Positions 43,316 through 52,814 of a stretch of 64,000 nucleotides of DNA are shown here, piece after piece. A program made the position numbers and the translations under genes. This DNA is from Dethiobacter alkaliphilus AHT 1. Its GTDB lineage: Bacteria; Bacillota; Dethiobacteria; Dethiobacterales; Dethiobacteraceae. The notes under the pieces are model-generated. The model had not been told where the DNA came from. It saw only the letters and a list, made by a program, of their open reading frames with translations, and ran no database searches. The stretch spans positions 62,001 through 126,000 of the forward strand of contig NZ_ACJM01000003.1 in the NCBI RefSeq assembly GCF_000174415.1. Direction: 5' to 3'. Numbering within the stretch: the stretch's first letter is position 1; each line of letters opens with the position of its first letter.

Positions 43316-43928
43316 TCATTGCGATTGCTTGAGGTAAACCACCAGTAATTTTCCCACCAGCAAGCCTATTACAAACAAATTTAGAAGAAACTGATTTATA
43401 AATTTATCCTCACTACCAAATGTTTTGTTCGTTGTATATGCAAAGATTCTTGTAGTATCAAGCGCACGGAAGCTATCAATTGATAAAATTGAAGAATACG
43501 TTACCCATTGGAAAAAGAAGTCTGTCAAAAGATATGCTCTTAGACCAATGCGTTCTAATTCGTTTCTTGATATCACCTGATGTACCTATATATACTTGGC
43601 AATATTCATCAAGAATCATTAAATAATATCCAGGCTTTCCATCATACAAATTAAGGTCAAACACTTCAAGAAATTTCATCAATTTCTTTATTGAGTTCAT
43701 CGTGGCTTAACAAAGATAAGTATTCCATATTCAAATCGTAATTTTTTAAGCTGTCCTTTAGTTGCTTTTCGCACCATTCATCCAAATATTCTCTACCTTC
43801 ATCATCAGCGTAAATATCCACTGAAAAACGAGGCAGTGAATTTTTGTTGCTTCCACTGCATAGTTTTCTCGTGTTAGCTTCAGTCCACGTTTACCTTCAA
43901 GCACCTTAATAGCGAAATGATATGGCAT
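43316..43928 (-). pseudogene. GIY-YIG nuclease-like gene with frameshifts
   Basis: Reading in three frames restores one protein: start MPYHFAIKVLEGKRGLKLTRENYA after CAGGAGGATTTT; then FSVDIYADDEGREYLDEWCEKQL; then GKPGYYLMILDEYCQVYIGTSGDIKKRIRTHW, the GIY-YIG-like core (GYY...YIG, Arg in KKRI); then SSILSIDSFRALDTTRIFAYTT. At least two indels and one stop break it, so no nuclease is made. Confidence 0.75.
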
Positions 43929-44140
43929 AAAATCCTCCTGTTTCATACTTGTTATATTTTTACGTTTTCGACCACATTCCACTTATTTCCTGCAAATCTT
44001 ATTTCATTGATCTGAAGACACAAGAGACACAAGAAACACGCTCTTTCTACCTATTGGCCAGCAAGAGCTCCATAGTATTTAGTCTTGTAACAGCCAGTCT
44101 TCCCACGAGGACTGTTTTTTGTTTACGGTGCAGACAAATA

Positions 44141-44178
44141 GAACACCGCCAGCGTTGCTTACATTGCTGGCGGTGTTC
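44141..44178. repeat. Perfect 13-bp inverted repeat
   Basis: GAACACCGCCAGC and GCTGGCGGTGTTC flank a 12-base loop just past the stop of the minus gene at 44183. It could terminate transcription, although no T run follows. A related GC hairpin with AACACCG arms lies at 46536. Confidence 0.6.
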
Positions 44179-44182
44179 ATGC

Positions 44183-44446
44183 CTACACTAACTGCAACCT
44201 TCTCTTTTCCTCATTATAAATAGTCTTCTCAATAATATGCGCCGGCAAAAACTCCCCTACCTGAACATAACACCCCTCATCAAAGCAGTCAGCACAGAAG
44301 ATCCCCACTTTTTCATAAGGCGTCACATTCGTTACAGTACAGGACGGCCTGGCTTTAAAATTAGTTATATATCCACGGATGTTGAGTTCAAGAAAATCTA
44401 CATCGTTGCGGCACTCAGAACAGTATAAATTGTTTACGCTGCTCAC
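44183..44446 (-). CDS. Small zinc-finger-like protein
   Basis: 87 residues with two CxxC pairs (LYCSECRNDV near 8 and IFCADCFDEGC near 50), likely one zinc-binding site, and a helical end (AHIIEKTIYNEEKRRLQ). GTG start at 44446 follows GGGGGGAGCATT. Function unknown; such mini zinc-ribbon proteins are common on mobile elements of Clostridia. Confidence 0.65.
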   Translation of the reverse strand: MSSVNNLYCSECRNDVDFLELNIRGYITNFKARPSCTVTNVTPYEKVGIFCADCFDEGCYVQVGEFLPAHIIEKTIYNEEKRRLQLV

Positions 44447-44577
44447 AATGCTCCCCCCTTGTAAAGAATTGGATTGTACAAGTTCTACAAATAACTTCCA
44501 ATTCCTGCATTTTACTAGGATTATGATTTACTAATAACATATTGGGCAAGCTATTCAAAAACTCGGGGGAGTAAATA

Positions 44578-45042
44578 ATGAATAAACTGGAACGCCGGGA
44601 TGACTTTTTCAAAGGCGCAGTGGCCGGTATGATTGGTGCTGTTGTCAAATATGGTTTTAACGAGCTTATACAGTTTCTGCAAATAGCGAAATACGAAAAT
44701 AATGCTACAGCAATAACCTTGGTATTTACTCAATATGAACGCTCTCTTCTTTTTTGGACAATAGGATTCATTCATGCTTTGTTAATCGGTGCATTTTTCG
44801 GTGTTATCATCGCTTTTATTTTTGATTATATTTTCACAGAGAAATATTATTATTTGAAAGGGATAGCCATCGGAATCGGAATCTATTTCTTTAACTTTGG
44901 CGTTATGGCTAAAGTGTTTAATTATCCTGCTGATATCGCTACACTACCGGGTGATGTCATGTCCATGTTTCTAAGCCTTGTGATATATGCTGTAGTTACC
45001 GTCTATGCTTTGAAAAGGCTAGAGTTTTTCCGCCGTATATAG
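44578..45042 (+). CDS. Four-helix membrane protein
   Basis: 154 residues with a short charged start (NKLERRDDFFKGAVAGMIGA) and four transmembrane helices (about 15-35, 55-80, 100-120, 130-147). It resembles the small YqhR-like family of Bacilli and Clostridia in which the KGxxAGxxGA opening is common. ATG has GGGGGAG upstream. Function unknown. Confidence 0.7.
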   Translation: MNKLERRDDFFKGAVAGMIGAVVKYGFNELIQFLQIAKYENNATAITLVFTQYERSLLFWTIGFIHALLIGAFFGVIIAFIFDYIFTEKYYYLKGIAIGIGIYFFNFGVMAKVFNYPADIATLPGDVMSMFLSLVIYAVVTVYALKRLEFFRRI

Positions 45043-45343
45043 CAGGATTAATATAATCGAGAGCAAGGAAGAACATCGCAGTTCAAATTATAGTGGTGTT
45101 CCCATTACTTCCTTTAAAAAAAAGTCACTTACAAGCCAGGGTCAGTACCACCTTATTGTTTAATGTATTACAGGTTGACTGCTACTTTTCTCCATGACTC
45201 TATAGAAATAACAAAAGTTTTTACCATAACACCAAGATTGCACTCATTCTGTCGTAGTTGTGAAAAGAAATCGCTTTACAATGAGTATATCTCTTTTTTT
45301 TTGCAAAAAATATTCATGACGTTGAAAGGAGACCAAGGACAAC
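45043..45343 (+). other. Intergenic leader, no gene seen
   Basis: 300 AT-rich bases upstream of the DUF3231 gene. No clear hairpin-terminator or -10/-35 pair stands out. A GAAAGGAG ribosome site at its end belongs to the next gene. Confidence 0.4.
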
Positions 45344-46315
45344 ATGACCATCTCCATTTTTAAAAAAGGGCAAAAAGAGCAACTGGACATACAGGAAGTA
45401 TTTAACATCTGGAATGTACTAAGAGCAAGATACTACAGTATGGAAACATGCAAATTTTTCATGAATTTTGTTCATGACCGTGAATTTGACTTAGTATTAA
45501 ACACTTTATTAAATCATTATGAAAAACAGGCAAGTATTCTGGAAAAAGAAGGTGAAAAATTTAAAATAGAAGTTCCCAAAAGACCTCCATACAAAATAAA
45601 AACGTCAGCACAGGTTGATGTAATATCAGACACCTATATTTTTCGGAACATATACAACGGTGTGGTGGCTCAGTTGTTTTCACTTATGACTGCATATCGT
45701 TCAACCACAACAAATGACCGCATCAGAACAATCCTTGCGGAGGACCTGAAACAGCATATAAAAGATTTCGAGTTGCTCTACAAATACGGTAAACTGAAGG
45801 GTTGGCAGGAAGACCCTCCTGCTTTCAAAACAGCGAAACCTGTTGGTAATGAACCATTATCAACTACCGAAGCATTCCATTTATGGGATAATATTAGCCA
45901 AAGATATCAGCAGACTCAACTCACACAATTATTCCTTGGCTTTGCTCATGACAAAGATTTGAAGTTAATTCTAAAAGTGGGTGTGAAAGTTTTAAATAAA
46001 CAGACAAAAGCACTCGAGGAGGAGGCTATAAAATTTGAAATTGTATTGCCCGAGAGACCTCCATCTCATGTGTCTGTTCCCATGGATCCAGAATCAATGC
46101 AGGATAGATTCATGTTCAACATGATTTTTAAAGGTGTTCAGGATGCAATCGATTTACATATTCGCGGCGTTATTGAATCCATCAGAAATGATTCTTTCCG
46201 AAGCTTATTGATGGGCTTCTGGGAAGATGAAATAGATATATATGAGCGTATGCTAAAATACGGTAAATTAAAAGGTTGGATTACCGCACCGCCTATTTAC
46301 AACGAACCGCAGTAG
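45344..46315 (+). CDS. DUF3231 protein, two repeated domains
   Basis: 323 residues built from two copies of one all-helical domain (about 5-165 and 170-320). Each copy has the same order: FNIWNVLRARY / FHLWDNISQRY, then FVHDREFDLVL / FAHDKDLKLIL, KRPPY / ERPPS, and a closing YGKLKGW. DUF3231 proteins are found in sporeformers and are ferritin-like bundles, often with sporulation-linked expression, role unknown. ATG follows GAAAGGAG. Confidence 0.85.
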   Translation: MTISIFKKGQKEQLDIQEVFNIWNVLRARYYSMETCKFFMNFVHDREFDLVLNTLLNHYEKQASILEKEGEKFKIEVPKRPPYKIKTSAQVDVISDTYIFRNIYNGVVAQLFSLMTAYRSTTTNDRIRTILAEDLKQHIKDFELLYKYGKLKGWQEDPPAFKTAKPVGNEPLSTTEAFHLWDNISQRYQQTQLTQLFLGFAHDKDLKLILKVGVKVLNKQTKALEEEAIKFEIVLPERPPSHVSVPMDPESMQDRFMFNMIFKGVQDAIDLHIRGVIESIRNDSFRSLLMGFWEDEIDIYERMLKYGKLKGWITAPPIYNEPQ

Positions 46316-46532
46316 ATGTATCTGCAGATTTGGTTTCAATACACAATTAACCCCTGTCAAAGCTATTTCATGTTTAGATTCTAGACTAAACTATTCTTTA
46401 GCTTACCACATCAAGTTATTAGTGGAGATTTTCTCTTGAAAAACTATTTGTAATCAATGCCGCCCCATCGAACGCTGCCCCCTTGAGAAACTCATGTATG
46501 CCCCAGGAACGACGGAAGTAATGGAGTAATAA

Positions 46533-46578
46533 GAAAACACCGCCGGCACTGTTTTTGATGTGCCAGACGGTGTTGTTT
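46533..46578. terminator. Bidirectional hairpin terminator
   Basis: AACACCG (46536-46542) pairs with CGGTGTT (46568-46574), with inner GGCAC/GTGCC. T-rich tracts lie on both sides, suiting the converging genes at 46315 and 46580. Confidence 0.65.
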
Positions 46579-46579
46579 T

Positions 46580-46987
46580 TTACTCCTCTTCACCTTCATA
46601 AGCTTCAATGTACTGTGCTAACATATCGACTACATTTGCTTCTGCAAATATTCTAGGATCCTCCAGGTTACCCTGTGCAGCCCAAACTCGAATAAGCTCA
46701 CCATCATTAATATCTACTCCCTTACTCTCAAAAGCGTTCTTCATCTCCTCTAGGGTCATAATTTCTCCGACACCAAAGACTAACTCTAATATCTTTGCAT
46801 GGTCATCAAATTCTGCGACCGCACTTGTTCCGTCATTAAACCACTCCTGCTCCTCTTTTGAAGTTGCCGGACGAATAATCACCAGATAATCTTTAAAACC
46901 ACACTTAGCCATGCTTTCTTCTGCATAACCTTTCATTTCTTTCCAGCCGGGGACCTTCATTAGATCTGGATAAACATGAATTGCCAT
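46580..46987 (-). CDS. Hypothetical protein
   Basis: 135 residues, acidic, soluble. Patterns include MAIHVYPDLMKVPGWKEMKGYAEESM at the start, FNDGTSAVAEFDDHAKI and GVDINDGELIRVWAAQG. I recognise no family. AAGGAGGAATAAGCT precedes the ATG. Preceded by a short AT-rich gap; nothing around it suggests a partner. Confidence 0.65.
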   Translation of the reverse strand: MAIHVYPDLMKVPGWKEMKGYAEESMAKCGFKDYLVIIRPATSKEEQEWFNDGTSAVAEFDDHAKILELVFGVGEIMTLEEMKNAFESKGVDINDGELIRVWAAQGNLEDPRIFAEANVVDMLAQYIEAYEGEEE

Positions 46988-47096
46988 AGCTTATTCCTCC
47001 TTAATAATTTTTGTCTACTCCCAAGTAAACCCAGTTTGCACTCCAGCAATAAACAACTTCACAAGCATTATTTTGCGTAACTTGACAGTGTCTCAT

Positions 47097-47753
47097 CTAT
47101 GACCAACTGCTAATAACCTCATCAATTGCATCTTTCACTCTCCGCCTGGCATCCTGTCTGTCATACCCACTCATCAGCAATTCATCGTAAGGAGTTGCAT
47201 GATGTCTTACATGAGCAATTACTGCCAAATCAATGAAATCTCTATCCAGTTGTTTCGCATTTGCAGAACGGCCGACTCTTCCACTATGTTTTAAACAGGC
47301 ATGTTCAGCAATTTGATGCTCTTTTTCTTCAGGACAATTGGGGTATAGCTCCCTGATTTTAGTAGCAAATTCCTGGACATATTGCTTGTCTAATTTCTCT
47401 CTTCTAATTGACTCACGCTGCCTGCGTTGCTCTCTGGCCCCTTCATCAGACATACACTCCTGCTCTGCCTTCTCTAAAGCGCTTTGCTCCACCAATACGC
47501 CCTGGCGCTCATTTCTTTTACGTGCTGAACTGAATTTAAGTACTACTGCCTGAAGTTTGGAGTACTTGCCAGCTCGCCTTGTTAATGCTGTATTGCCCGA
47601 GGGAAGGAAGATAAGGTGATCCAAATCTGCGCAGGAAAGGCAAAGGTGTTTTCTGTCTTCTGAAATAAAAAGAAAGTCACCTTTAATAATTTCGACTTCA
47701 CATTCGATGCATGATGTTTCACGGTTACAGTGATACACATTAATTTTAGACAT
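47097..47753 (-). CDS. DUF2293-containing protein with an N-terminal zinc finger
   Basis: 218 residues. A treble-clef-like region at 8-45 (CNRETSCIECEVEI, LCLSCADLDHL), a charged helix, and a C-terminal DUF2293 region (LYPNCPEEKEHQIAEHACLKHSGRVGRSA, IAHVRHHATPYDELL). DUF2293 proteins occur in bacteria and plants, function unknown. AAGGGGGCAAAAA precedes the ATG. Confidence 0.75.
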   Translation of the reverse strand: MSKINVYHCNRETSCIECEVEIIKGDFLFISEDRKHLCLSCADLDHLIFLPSGNTALTRRAGKYSKLQAVVLKFSSARKRNERQGVLVEQSALEKAEQECMSDEGAREQRRQRESIRREKLDKQYVQEFATKIRELYPNCPEEKEHQIAEHACLKHSGRVGRSANAKQLDRDFIDLAVIAHVRHHATPYDELLMSGYDRQDARRRVKDAIDEVISSWS

Positions 47754-47805
47754 TTTTTGCCCCCTTTACTTGTATCTCCAAAGGTATTGATTCTAACATT
47801 CTTCG

Positions 47806-48018
47806 TTAATGGAACAGTTTTCCCCCATCTTCTTGCCAGGCGTCTGTAGATTCAAACTCTCGATACTCCAGCTCAACATATTCACCCGATTTAATTGTTC
47901 CGCATCCTCCCGGTCAATTTGCCATTGGTGATGGCTGGCATTGCTAGTGTGGCAGCATCGTGGTACAAGCCTTACCATTTTCTTTTGTATCCGTTCGTTT
48001 TATAATCTCTAGGTTCAC
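47806..48018 (-). pseudogene. Broken small gene behind a structured leader
   Basis: From a GTG at 48018 with AAAGGAGGAT, one frame reads VNLEIIKRTDTKENGKACTTMLPH, then TAG, then TGA, then GEYVELEYREFESTDAWQEDGGKLFH to the stop. The middle makes better sense in another frame (SNASHHQWQIDREDAEQLN), so two compensating indels are likely. Without a functional copy the family is unclear. Confidence 0.45.
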
Positions 48019-48033
48019 ATCCTCCTTTTCTGC

Positions 48034-48171
48034 AAAAAAAGACCACATATTTTTACACTAACGAGCAAGCATGTCCAAGGGACAGGCTTCGCATCAGAAG
48101 TGCAAAATATGTGGTCTCTCTCTTTTATATTTTGCAATAAGAAAATTATTTATCTCTCTCTCTATGTTGTA
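48034..48171 (-). ncRNA. Structured RNA or leader with terminator-like end
   Basis: Minus-strand transcript candidate. GACCACATATTTT (48041-48053) and AAAATATGTGGTC pair in a 13-bp outer stem closing an inner hairpin (TGTCC aag GGACA inside AAGC/GCTT). Seven T follow (48034-48040), and a good promoter lies just upstream. It could be a small RNA or an attenuator for the broken gene after it. Confidence 0.55.
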
Positions 48172-48177
48172 TAAATG

Positions 48178-48206
48178 ATTATACTGAAAAGGACAAGAGA
48201 TTGCAA
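48178..48206 (-). promoter_or_regulatory. Promoter of the structured RNA
   Basis: -35 TTGCAA (48201-48206), 17-base spacer, -10 TATAAT (48178-48183) on the minus strand. Confidence 0.7.
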
Positions 48207-48583
48207 GCTTTTACAGGCATTGATGTGTTTAACCTATGATAATGTCCCATGTTAAAGGAATCCTGATTCTACTAATGGCCTGTTCCCCCTGTAAGGCACC
48301 GAAACAATATTATACTGTCACCTGGAAGTAATACTGGTATCGCCCAGCTACACCGGCTGAGCTCACAATGTTGGCCATGGGCTCCCTACAACACATGCAT
48401 AACTTTAACACATTAAAGCATTAAAGGTTTACCTATTTATGGAATAATGTTATAATATTAGTAATAACAAATGCAAAATTAAGAACCGACATCATGTTTA
48501 TACCCACATCGTTCAATACCACTGGCACCGGCAGCATATAGAGGATAGGATCCATTGCCGATGCCAGTTTTATATAAAGAAGT
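48207..48583. other. Intergenic region with an imperfect inverted repeat
   Basis: No gene. CTGGCAcCGGCA (48522-48533) pairs with TGCCGaTGCCAG (48556-48567), followed by TTTTATA on the plus strand. A plus-strand TATAAT at 48449-48456 has no convincing -35. Confidence 0.4.
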
Positions 48584-48609
48584 GAGGATGCCCAAGGTTA
48601 AGCATCCTC
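48584..48609 (-). terminator. Hairpin after the hypothetical gene at 48620
   Basis: GAGGATGC (48584-48591) pairs with GCATCCTC (48602-48609). On the minus strand ACTTCTTTATA follows, a modest terminator. Confidence 0.55.
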
Positions 48610-48619
48610 CCCAAGTAGA

Positions 48620-49063
48620 CTATGAAGTTATCTTTGCTTTCTTGGTCAACACTATCAGCATTGTCCTTCCCGGGTAATCCCAGGAACTTTGAGCGTCCAT
48701 ACTCATATCTAATCCATGTTGTTCACAGAAATCTACCAAGGCCTTAAGATCTGTCCAACCCAGACTATATGGCTGCATTACATAAGCATACGGTTTACCA
48801 TCTTTATTCCAGATGCTTTTATGGTCGGCTCCGGGGGGATATTTGCGCCCAGGATCTTTACCAAGGAACTTTTTCAGAGTCGTAGCCCCCCTAGACTCAG
48901 TTAGTCCATGCTTTTCTGCCCAAGCTTTCTTTCTTTCTTTACTGGTTACGGTGGCAAAGAGCTGTTCTGGATCAATTCCCGCTTCACTGCAACGCTTAAG
49001 GCTATCCACAGCCTCTTTAGACACCTTCATACTACTATCTAAATATTGATTTCGCTTTAACAT
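48620..49063 (-). CDS. Hypothetical protein
   Basis: 147 residues, basic, soluble. MLKRNQYLDSSMKVSKEAVDSLKRCSEAGIDPEQLFATV resembles an N-terminal helical module; a Gly/Pro/Lys-rich loop follows (GKDPGRKYPPGADH), then LVDFCEQHGLDMSMDAQSSWDYPGRTMLIVL. No family recognised. ATG at 49063 is preceded by AAAGGATG. It lies downstream of the primase-helicase gene and may belong to the same element. Confidence 0.65.
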   Translation of the reverse strand: MLKRNQYLDSSMKVSKEAVDSLKRCSEAGIDPEQLFATVTSKERKKAWAEKHGLTESRGATTLKKFLGKDPGRKYPPGADHKSIWNKDGKPYAYVMQPYSLGWTDLKALVDFCEQHGLDMSMDAQSSWDYPGRTMLIVLTKKAKITS

Positions 49064-49090
49064 TAACAATCATCCTTTCAAATTTAGTAT

Positions 49091-49344
49091 GGTTAATTTG
49101 GTTAACGCTGGCCAACACAAATAATCAAGAAAACCTTGATATATAAGCTTTTTTCCATCAGTTAACCAAATAACCAATGATGTTTTACCTACTATTGTGC
49201 ATGGAGAATATATTTTCGCAAGTTTTTCGTTGAGATAAATATATTAATTGCATTATAGAAAGAAGTACATATGGTTAATTGGTTAAAATAGTGTTATTGC
49301 CTATAACGAAGGCATTTTTCATTACCCAACCAATCAACCATGGT
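49091..49344. repeat. Paired GGTTAA-type repeats, iteron-like
   Basis: Four sites in about 250 bases: GGTTAATTTGGTTAAC (49091), its inverse GTTAACCAAATAACCAA (49161), GGTTAATTGGTTAA (49273) and CCAACCAATCAACCA (49327). They lie next to a replication-type primase gene and could be origin iterons or operators. Confidence 0.5.
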
Positions 49345-49361
49345 ACCCAAACCACCCACAC

Positions 49362-52300
49362 CTAGCTCTCTGGAAAATAACTGCCATCTATCCTGCAGAT
49401 TTCTCTTGGAGCATCTTCAAAGGCAACAGCGTTATCATTGTTAAGCAGCGCAACTGCTTTGGCCCGTATTGGAATCAACCAAGTTGTTTTACCCTGGAAC
49501 TTTAGCTGCCTGGTACTCCTGCTGCGGTCCTTTAGGTCAAGCCACTGCATGTCGCGCCAACCACGAGTGATTGCCTCATACTCGTATCCAGCACCCTCTA
49601 ATACAGACTTCAGTACACTCGGCAAAAATGCAATATAAGCAAAGTCATCATTGGCATCCCAGCGCCCTGCCCAACCACTGACAGGAGCTCTCGGGGTGTC
49701 ATCTGCATTTTTAGCTTCCCTACCTTCGAACCGCTCCATATTGGAGAAGGCCCAGCTGACAGTGTATTGTAGCGCTGATAGTTCACCCGTGAAATCTTTT
49801 GCCTCATTGACGATTGCTGCCCAGAGTGACTCCATAGGCGATACAAAGGACCATGTCAAAGGGATTGCCTCATGGACAAGCTTGCCGGTCAGCGTAATCA
49901 ATGCCGCATAGCCAGCCAATCTGCCTGAAACCTCCGTACTTTCTTTTTGAGCGTAGTAAGATTCCAATTGATGGAGTTCCTGTTTCCAGAGGTCCCATTT
50001 CTCCTGATTTTCAAGGATATACTCAATAAATGCAGGTCCGGCAAAACCATAATTCTCTCGGAGTTTTAAGTCAAGGCTAGTTACCAATTGTCTCATCTCC
50101 TCCGACTTCTTTTCAAACGGCAACCCGCAAATTTCTAGTACCCTGCCCCTGGCCCCACCGTCTGTCGAGACATGCACTGATGGCGTCTCTGCGGAGGAAA
50201 GTAGAACCGTTTTCCAACTCTTCGTTCGGGCAAGGCTTTTCACATTTGCACGGCCCCTACCCCGTCCATTGGCGACGGAGTAAACCATCTCGGAAATCTG
50301 CTTCGGATATTTCACTCTTTTTGTATCATCGAGGATTAGTGGTAACCCGTTTACAATTGCGCTTGCTCGCTCGATCCATACCTTTGTAAAATCCCAAGAA
50401 TGGATGATTGAATCGGTGGATTTTTCATCCGGACACCCCCAAGGAGATGCCGCGACCCGCAAAGAAATCGTTTTGCCTGTCGAAGTTTTATTCGCCGCCT
50501 CAATCACGTAGTTAGAACACTGTAGCACCTCTAATAAAACGGATGAAAAGGATGCGTAAAACATCGCCTGAACCCTAGGGTAATCCTTAATAACAGAGAT
50601 CACCTCTATCCATTCCGCATACTCACCATTCTGGTGATAGCCCTGTGCTATTTGCTCGTCCCCAGATGCTAATCCACGGAACTCAACTTTGGCGTCACCC
50701 TTCGTGATAAAGCGATCTGAAAACAGAAAACCCATGTTTCCCTGGATCTTCTTCCACCCTAATGAGCTGCTGATAAACTGTTCAGGAATACTTGTTTCAT
50801 TCAAAGCTTCCATCTCTGCAAAGAACTTTACCAGATCTCCACTGTTTAAAGAATGGACCGGAAACCCTAGATCCGCCAGCTGAATGATTTTTCTTGTGTC
50901 GGCCAAAACACCACGTTCTGCATAACAGGATTGCCACTTCCCGTTACGCTTCCAAGACAATGAGATAACTTCGTTGTTTTCGTCTATGTCTTTGGACTTA
51001 CCTGTAATTATCACAGGGTTATGGGCGATTAGCACTTCTTGCGGCTCTCCGTCGACGAATATAATTTTATAAACACCGCGGTTGCTCATGGTATATTCTG
51101 GCGGTATAACTATATTTGGAGTAGGAGCATCAGATATCACGCTCCCAATGGTAACTCCAACGACACTGTTTGTCTTTTGGGCGTTACCATTGTTTCTTGC
51201 ACTGACCAGCCTCAGCGCCCGGTTAAACTCCGCTATGGGTGCCCCTGCATCCTTTAGTGCCCCTTTTAGCCGGGCGAACTGCGGAAGGTCAACTGTCTGC
51301 AAAGCAGCGAAAGCATTGATAGCTTCAGGCTCAAGATGAGCACCTCGGTTTCCGCTTAATACGGCTTTTAAAGCAGACTCTGTTACCTTTAGGGCGTGAG
51401 CAGTGCTGTATCCCGACTTTTGATTTCCCAATACAATAGGACTAGTGATCTTGCCTCTTGATGGACAATCATCGCAATAACGGCCACCCGTCATTTCATC
51501 GATATTGTCACACGTTCTTGGCCCGGCGTTTGACACCGCTTGTTCAATCTTTCTGTCCGTGACTTCTTCAGAGTAATTTGGATAAGGACGGCTCAACTCA
51601 TGAACGACACTATCGCCATTTTCACAAAAAGCAACAATGCCAATCATTGCGTACCACTCAGTTTCTGGCAGCGTCTCCGCATCCTCTTTGGTGTGCCGCA
51701 TAAATCCGCATCCTTCTACGATAGGATTAATTTGGGGTTTAGCAGTTTCTTCCTGGCCACCAGACGATCGTTGTTGCTGATTCACCATTGGCAGATGAGC
51801 TTCAAACTCGGAGATTGCATATTTTTTTTCATTTTTTCTCAAAACCTCTACAGCTATGGGCTCATTTTTTAGGTTGATGGTTCCTGGCAACCGTAACATC
51901 CTTGCCAAATCAGCCGTATTATCAACAATCAAGCCACTCTTCCCGGCTTCTTTGCGGATTACTTTTTGGATGTTACTGTTGATGCGTTTAGCCCTCTGCC
52001 GTTCCATGTCGTTATCAATAAGCAAGGGCTTATTCAATAGCCAGTAGGCGTGAAGCCCACCCCCGGTGAAAATTACATAGGTTGGTGGCAGAGGGAACGC
52101 CTCGAGAAGCACCAATGCCTCCTCTATCGTCTCAGGAAGATTAGTTGCATCATGATTTGGCCCCTTTATATCAATATCGATCCAGAAGCCCGGTAACGCT
52201 ACTACAGTATCTCCAAATCCTCTGGTAAAGGGTTCCCCTTGCTTGTCTGGGTACTTCCTTCGCCATTCATTATAGGCCAGCTCCCTATCCTGCAAACCGA

Positions 52301-52508
52301 CGTTGAAATATACGTCATAACGTTTTGCAGCGAGATCTGCGGCCAAATCCACCATTGCTTCAATTTCATCGAGAGGAAGCCAGTGAATTTTCTGCTTTTT
52401 TTCTAACGAGAAAGCAGTCAAAACCAAGAACAAGCTTTCCCCCCCATTATCAATAGCGGGATACATATCTTTTAAATAATTGAACATTACTTTTTTATCA
52501 ATCATCAT
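49362..52508 (-). CDS. Primase-helicase: AEP-type primase fused to a DUF927 ATPase
   Basis: About 1048 residues. N-terminal 250: archaeo-eukaryotic primase-like, with WIDIDIKG (metal aspartates), GGGLHAYWLL (His) and TADLARMLRLPGTINLK. A middle region has a Cys cluster (CDNIDEMTGGRYCDDCPSRGK). The DUF927 helicase part has Walker A NKTSTGKTISL and Walker B LPLILDDTKR. Such fusions replicate plasmids and integrated elements. ATG at 52508 has GGAGGTAATA. Next gene upstream is an XRE regulator. The best candidate for the island's replication protein. Confidence 0.82.
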   Translation of the reverse strand: MMIDKKVMFNYLKDMYPAIDNGGESLFLVLTAFSLEKKQKIHWLPLDEIEAMVDLAADLAAKRYDVYFNVGLQDRELAYNEWRRKYPDKQGEPFTRGFGDTVVALPGFWIDIDIKGPNHDATNLPETIEEALVLLEAFPLPPTYVIFTGGGLHAYWLLNKPLLIDNDMERQRAKRINSNIQKVIRKEAGKSGLIVDNTADLARMLRLPGTINLKNEPIAVEVLRKNEKKYAISEFEAHLPMVNQQQRSSGGQEETAKPQINPIVEGCGFMRHTKEDAETLPETEWYAMIGIVAFCENGDSVVHELSRPYPNYSEEVTDRKIEQAVSNAGPRTCDNIDEMTGGRYCDDCPSRGKITSPIVLGNQKSGYSTAHALKVTESALKAVLSGNRGAHLEPEAINAFAALQTVDLPQFARLKGALKDAGAPIAEFNRALRLVSARNNGNAQKTNSVVGVTIGSVISDAPTPNIVIPPEYTMSNRGVYKIIFVDGEPQEVLIAHNPVIITGKSKDIDENNEVISLSWKRNGKWQSCYAERGVLADTRKIIQLADLGFPVHSLNSGDLVKFFAEMEALNETSIPEQFISSSLGWKKIQGNMGFLFSDRFITKGDAKVEFRGLASGDEQIAQGYHQNGEYAEWIEVISVIKDYPRVQAMFYASFSSVLLEVLQCSNYVIEAANKTSTGKTISLRVAASPWGCPDEKSTDSIIHSWDFTKVWIERASAIVNGLPLILDDTKRVKYPKQISEMVYSVANGRGRGRANVKSLARTKSWKTVLLSSAETPSVHVSTDGGARGRVLEICGLPFEKKSEEMRQLVTSLDLKLRENYGFAGPAFIEYILENQEKWDLWKQELHQLESYYAQKESTEVSGRLAGYAALITLTGKLVHEAIPLTWSFVSPMESLWAAIVNEAKDFTGELSALQYTVSWAFSNMERFEGREAKNADDTPRAPVSGWAGRWDANDDFAYIAFLPSVLKSVLEGAGYEYEAITRGWRDMQWLDLKDRSRSTRQLKFQGKTTWLIPIRAKAVALLNNDNAVAFEDAPREICRIDGSYFPES

Positions 52509-52605
52509 TATTACCTCCATTATCTGGAGGCGCGCGCCTACTTTATTTTTAGTGGAGCTCCAAGTCAATTGCGTTAATCACATTACCGGAAAATGTGACC
52601 AATAC

Positions 52606-52788
52606 TTAAAACAAGCTGCACTGTCGGATATACTTTGCCATATTCTCCATTAATTCTGGTGAACATGAGGCATATCCATTTTCAATTTTACTGAGCTGAC
52701 CAGAGCTGATGCCAAGTTTTTTTGCCATATCGATGGCCTTGATACCAGCCCGAATTCGCTCGATCTTTAACTCAAACATATCACTCAT
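52606..52788 (-). CDS. XRE-family transcriptional regulator
   Basis: 60 residues, nearly all one Cro/C1-type helix-turn-helix: MFELKIERIRAGIKAIDMAKKLGISSGQLSKIENGYASCS with the recognition helix SGQLSKIENG. ATG at 52788 follows AAGGAGGTGATG. Likely controls the downstream primase gene and itself through the palindromes just upstream. Confidence 0.85.
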   Translation of the reverse strand: MSDMFELKIERIRAGIKAIDMAKKLGISSGQLSKIENGYASCSPELMENMAKYIRQCSLF

Positions 52789-52814
52789 ATCATCACCTCC
52801 TTGCAACAAAAAAG

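Noticed and set aside
47793..47978. 61-codon minus-strand frame as a real gene
   Set aside because: Its end makes better protein sense in another frame (EYVELEYREF), so the region is treated as a broken gene.
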